DNA from: JACQSU01 sp964359785 | GTDB taxonomy: Archaea; Nanobdellota; Nanobdellia; Woesearchaeales; JAGWAF01 | Length of the DNA stretch: 8,243 bases | Direction: 5' to 3' | Assembly (NCBI GenBank): GCA_964359785.1 | Contig: CAYHWL010000073.1 | Span: 1-8,243 of the forward strand | Part shown: one piece after another, positions 6,601 to 8,243 of the stretch | Numbering within the stretch: the first letter of the stretch is position 1 | Layout: every line of letters begins with the position of its first letter | Position numbers and translations under genes: made by a program | The notes under the pieces: generated by a model | Seen by the model: only the letters and a program-made list of their open reading frames with translations | Database searches by the model: none | Told to the model about the DNA's origin: nothing

Positions 6601-8148
6601 GACATCATTGGTGAATGTGCTTGTGAGGGGGACAGTGCCGTTTATAGGAACGACATTGGCGCTGATAATGACGGGCGCCAAAGGTTGGGCACTGCCAGAG
6701 ACAGTGACATTGAATTTTCTCACCGCTGAAAGACCCAAGTTATCCCAGGCAGCGATAGTAGCTTCGTAAGTGCCAGGTTGGGCGTAGATGTGTTGGAAGG
6801 AAGCGCTTGGACCAAAGAATTGCGATTGTCCGTCACCAAAAATCCAGAAGACCTGGCTGACTGAACCGTCATCAGTGACAGTGTGCGTGAATGTGCTTGT
6901 CAGAGGAGCGTTGCCTTGCTGTGGTGAGACAGACGCGGTTATCTGTGGGATCTGATTCTGAGGGTTGATCGCCACAAGGAAGTTGATATAGGATGCTTGT
7001 GTGGTGCCCCTATTATATAGGAACTCGCTAGTGAGGCCTTGGTTTGTGACACTGCACAGATATTGGTTAGGCGTAGCGTTGAGACGACAGTTGGTGACAA
7101 ATTGCTGACCTCCGTAATCAACGCTAGTTATATTGCAGGTGTTACTTTGACATGAAGGCAATTGATAATCAAGATACATATCATCAGTGTCTGTGATATA
7201 GTTAGGGAAAGCGTGGGTAAGCTCAAAGACGGTGTTGCTTGGAACACTAAATTGGGCTGTTGGGCTCGCAGTCTTTGTGGTGTTTATTGATGATCTGTTA
7301 TCAAAAGTGATTGTACTTGGAGACAAAGTCTGATTAGAGGTGAAATCCTTTGTTTGGGCTGTGATAGTGAATGAGACTGAGTTGTTGTAGGCAGGCTGGT
7401 TTGGACCAGTGACAGTGATAGTGAAGTTCCTTGTATTTGAAAGACCAGCATCGTCCCATGCAACTATGGTCGCTTGGTATGTTCCGCCATATTGGTAGAC
7501 ATGGTTAGTGTTTGATGTAGGCTGGATCCATTGGCTCTGACCATCACCAAAAATGATCTGTGACCTATCAACCTTGACATTGTCAGTGATTGCGACATTG
7601 AATGTGACTGCTAGAGGCGCTGCGCCTGAAAGTGGAGTTACAATCGCTGCGATGCTTGGCGGCGGGTTATTTTGCTGGTTTGAAGTAGGAACAAGATAGT
7701 TGAAGACCGTGACACGGCTCTCGCTTGGCTTGTAGAAGAATTCAGCGTCAAGACCGTTGTTTGTGACTGTGCATTGGTAGTCTTGGAATTGGGACTCATA
7801 GATGCAAGTCGTGTTGAATCTGCCTCCTGGAGGAAGATAGACGCTCATCTGACAAGGCGATTGTGATTGACACTGTGACAATTGGCTGTCAAAGAAGACA
7901 TCATCCGTGTCTGTTATATATCCTGTCGCGGCGTGCGTCAACTCATACGCATAATCTGCGCCGACATTTGGGATGTCAACACTAGGATTAGCAAGATACG
8001 TCTGACCATTGAAAGTTACTGTGCTCATCACAGATGAGTTGGTGTTGTAATCAAAAGCCACAGTGCGCATGGTAAAAGCGTTCACTGCAGTTGAGACTAA
8101 CAAAACAAAAATCAAGTACACGATCAGGTTAGACGCGTTGTTTTTCAT
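3663..8148 (-). CDS. Giant secreted multi-PKD surface protein with duplicated Cys-module and C-terminal CARDB/APHP-like domain (assembly gap inside)
   Basis: ATG 8146-8148 begins a clear signal peptide (residues 1-24, ending VNA); the stop is TGA 3663-3665. A run of 100 N at 5867-5966 splits the frame, but joining the flanks restores GDGQ-SQNVAA and gives 1,461 residues. In order: module A (25-155), PKD 1 (164-248), module B (257-396), ten more PKD domains from 400 to about 1333, a Gln/Ser/Asp hinge, and a CARDB/APHP-like domain (about 1348-1457). PKD domains are recognised by FGDG, by H-x-Y followed about five residues later by G-x-(Y/F), by the A-x-D-N-x-G type turn, and by the NFT-V strand. 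Linkers are Asn/Gln/Gly-rich. There is no C-terminal helix or sorting signal, so it is either released or held by a partner; the adjacent anchored protein shares its C-terminal domain. N-glycosylation sequons are dense. PKD domains are extracellular beta-sandwiches used in stalks, adhesins and S-layers; the ligand is unknown. An in-frame GTG 12 codons upstream is less likely. Confidence 0.92.
3678..4007 (-). other. C-terminal CARDB/APHP-like domain of the PKD protein
   Basis: Residues about 1348-1457 (numbered with the gap removed) carry F-S-N-K-G-D-V-R-L-N-D-L-K-V, TIPELGIYA and LEIPDDAQPDNYTVRV. The same landmarks occur in order in residues 148-258 of the protein at 2281-3552 (LQNMGEKVENDIKV, SIPELGIQA, LKIPDNAKSGKYLVNV). 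This indicates a shared ancestor or module exchange between neighbours. Confidence 0.75.
5542..6016 (-). repeat. Near-identical repeat pair around the assembly gap
   Basis: Bases 5542-5646 are identical to the joined pieces 5812-5866 plus 5967-6016, a 105-base match. After two mismatches the match continues for over 50 bases more. The two copies are 270 bases apart when the N-run is removed. A repeat of this length is a likely cause of the short-read assembly break here. Confidence 0.85.
5867..5966. other. Assembly gap of exactly 100 N
   Basis: A run of 100 N, the usual placeholder for a gap of unknown size. The flanks TTTTGTG and ATTGGCC are contiguous in the intact copy at 5590-5603, so the true missing length is probably zero or a whole number of 270-base repeat units. 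Either keeps the reading frame open, whereas 100 bases does not. The start MAN just downstream (5975) and the frame shift after FGDGQ are artefacts of this placeholder. Confidence 0.95.
6967..7380 (-). other. Cys-module B (second copy of unrecognised N-terminal domain)
   Basis: Residues about 257-394 of the PKD protein. Landmarks are FELTHA, YITDTDD, a C-x4-C pair (C333, C338), C354 and C365, then SVTNQGL and EFLY. Module A shows the same landmarks in the same order. I do not recognise the family. It sits between PKD 1 and PKD 2, at the end expected to be farthest from the shared C-terminal domain. Confidence 0.7.
7684..8076 (-). other. Cys-module A (first copy of unrecognised N-terminal domain)
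   Basis: Residues about 25-155, directly after the signal peptide. Landmarks are YELTHA, YITDTDD, a C-x5-C pair (C93, C99), C115 and C126, then TVTNNGL and EFFY. The four cysteines align with those of module B and probably form two disulfides in the exported protein. The two copies have clearly diverged, so the duplication is old. The family is not recognised. Confidence 0.7.
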
Positions 8149-8152
8149 GTGA

Positions 8153-8243
8153 TTACCTAAATGAGCTTCTGTTGTCTCCTGCACCGGTGTGGTTTGGAGG
8201 ACGAAATCCTGGGGATGTGCCTGTCTGGCCGCCGCCGTTGTTG
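8153..8243 (-). CDS. Probable 3' end of an upstream gene (Gly/Asn/Pro-rich tail)
   Basis: One frame is open from the window edge for 29 codons and ends at TAA 8153-8155, reading NNGGGQTGTSPGF and ending NRSSFR. The stop lies four bases before ATG 8148, the tight spacing common between co-transcribed genes. The Gly/Asn-rich composition resembles a surface-protein linker or tail. Two other frames are also open over most of this short stretch, so the assignment is tentative and no product can be named. Confidence 0.4.
   Translation of the reverse strand, partial: NNGGGQTGTSPGFRPPNHTGAGDNRSSFR
8155..8158 (-). promoter_or_regulatory. Short ribosome binding site for the PKD protein
   Basis: The minus strand reads AGGT six bases before ATG 8148, a partial match to the archaeal GGAGGTGAT. 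It overlaps the putative stop codon of the upstream gene, as expected for translationally coupled genes. Together with the signal peptide it favours ATG 8148 over the GTG at 8184. Confidence 0.4.

Larger units (their letters stand above)
4050..6951 (-). repeat. Tandem array of ten PKD-domain units (PKD 2-11)
   Basis: Ten consecutive units of about 80-95 residues each carry the FGDG core. Central units (PKD 5-8) share the opening ANVTPINGTAPLTSTFTNN and differ mainly at a few positions; the outer ones are more divergent. PKD 5 and PKD 6 are spaced by exactly 270 bases (90 codons) once the N are removed. PKD 9 alone has cysteines (C1091 and C1132). An eleventh unit, PKD 1, lies apart at about 7405-7659. 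This pattern fits recent growth from the middle of the array. Confidence 0.9.

Noticed and set aside
4050..6951. Regular repeats as a CRISPR array or DNA-level satellite
   Set aside because: The units are about 270 bases, coding, in frame and encode PKD domains; there are no short direct repeats with unique spacers.
4138..7121. Short plus- and minus-strand frames inside the PKD gene (4138-4407, 4435-4632, 4702-4887, 5361-5597, 5428-5619, 5598-6111, 6512-6769, 6939-7121)
   Set aside because: They recur at the PKD period in the same alternative frames, as expected for shadows of a repeated coding sequence.
8149..8184. GTG 8184 as the start of the PKD protein
   Set aside because: It would put 12 polar residues before an otherwise standard signal peptide; ATG 8148 has a nearby AGGT and the correct signal-peptide layout.

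Overview
The window looks archaeal. A BRE/TATA-type promoter (GTAAAC followed by TTTAAATA) precedes one gene. The predicted proteins are Sec-exported surface proteins built from PKD domains, CARDB/APHP-like beta-sandwich domains and a PGF-pre-PGF-like domain, all typical of archaeal cell envelopes. Domain style (a COG1361-like S-layer protein with one C-terminal membrane anchor and a short charged tail) suggests a DPANN-type lineage such as Woesearchaeota, but that placement is inference. A run of exactly 100 N shows this is a scaffolded, probably metagenomic, assembly.

Everything supportable is on the minus strand, so the biological order runs from high to low coordinates. At 8153-8243 lies the probable Gly/Asn-rich tail of an unidentified gene. 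Next, at 3663-8148, is one very large secreted protein: signal peptide, a duplicated four-cysteine module of unknown identity (copies A and B, with PKD 1 between them), ten further PKD domains, and a C-terminal CARDB/APHP-like domain with no anchor. The N-run falls inside PKD 5 and breaks the frame only because it was written as 100 bases. With the N removed, the flanks join exactly in frame and give 1,461 residues.

A 110-base intergenic region (3553-3662) holds a stem-loop just after the stop codon, a strong TATA/BRE pair, a 17-base palindrome between TATA and the expected transcription start, and a ribosome binding site. This promoter should drive a two-gene operon: a 423-residue anchored S-layer-like protein (2281-3552), then 28 bases later a protein of at least 750 residues (1-2252) that runs off the window. 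The latter has an Ig-like ectodomain, about six membrane segments, a charged cytoplasmic coiled coil and a PGF-pre-PGF-like domain.

Together these look like a cell-surface locus: a long glycosylated PKD stalk or adhesin, a membrane-anchored S-layer-type protein sharing a homologous domain with it, and a polytopic protein that could link the envelope to the cytoplasm. Joint function is inferred from domain content and adjacency. No RNA genes, CRISPR arrays or transposons were seen. No stretch over 300 bases lacks a gene.
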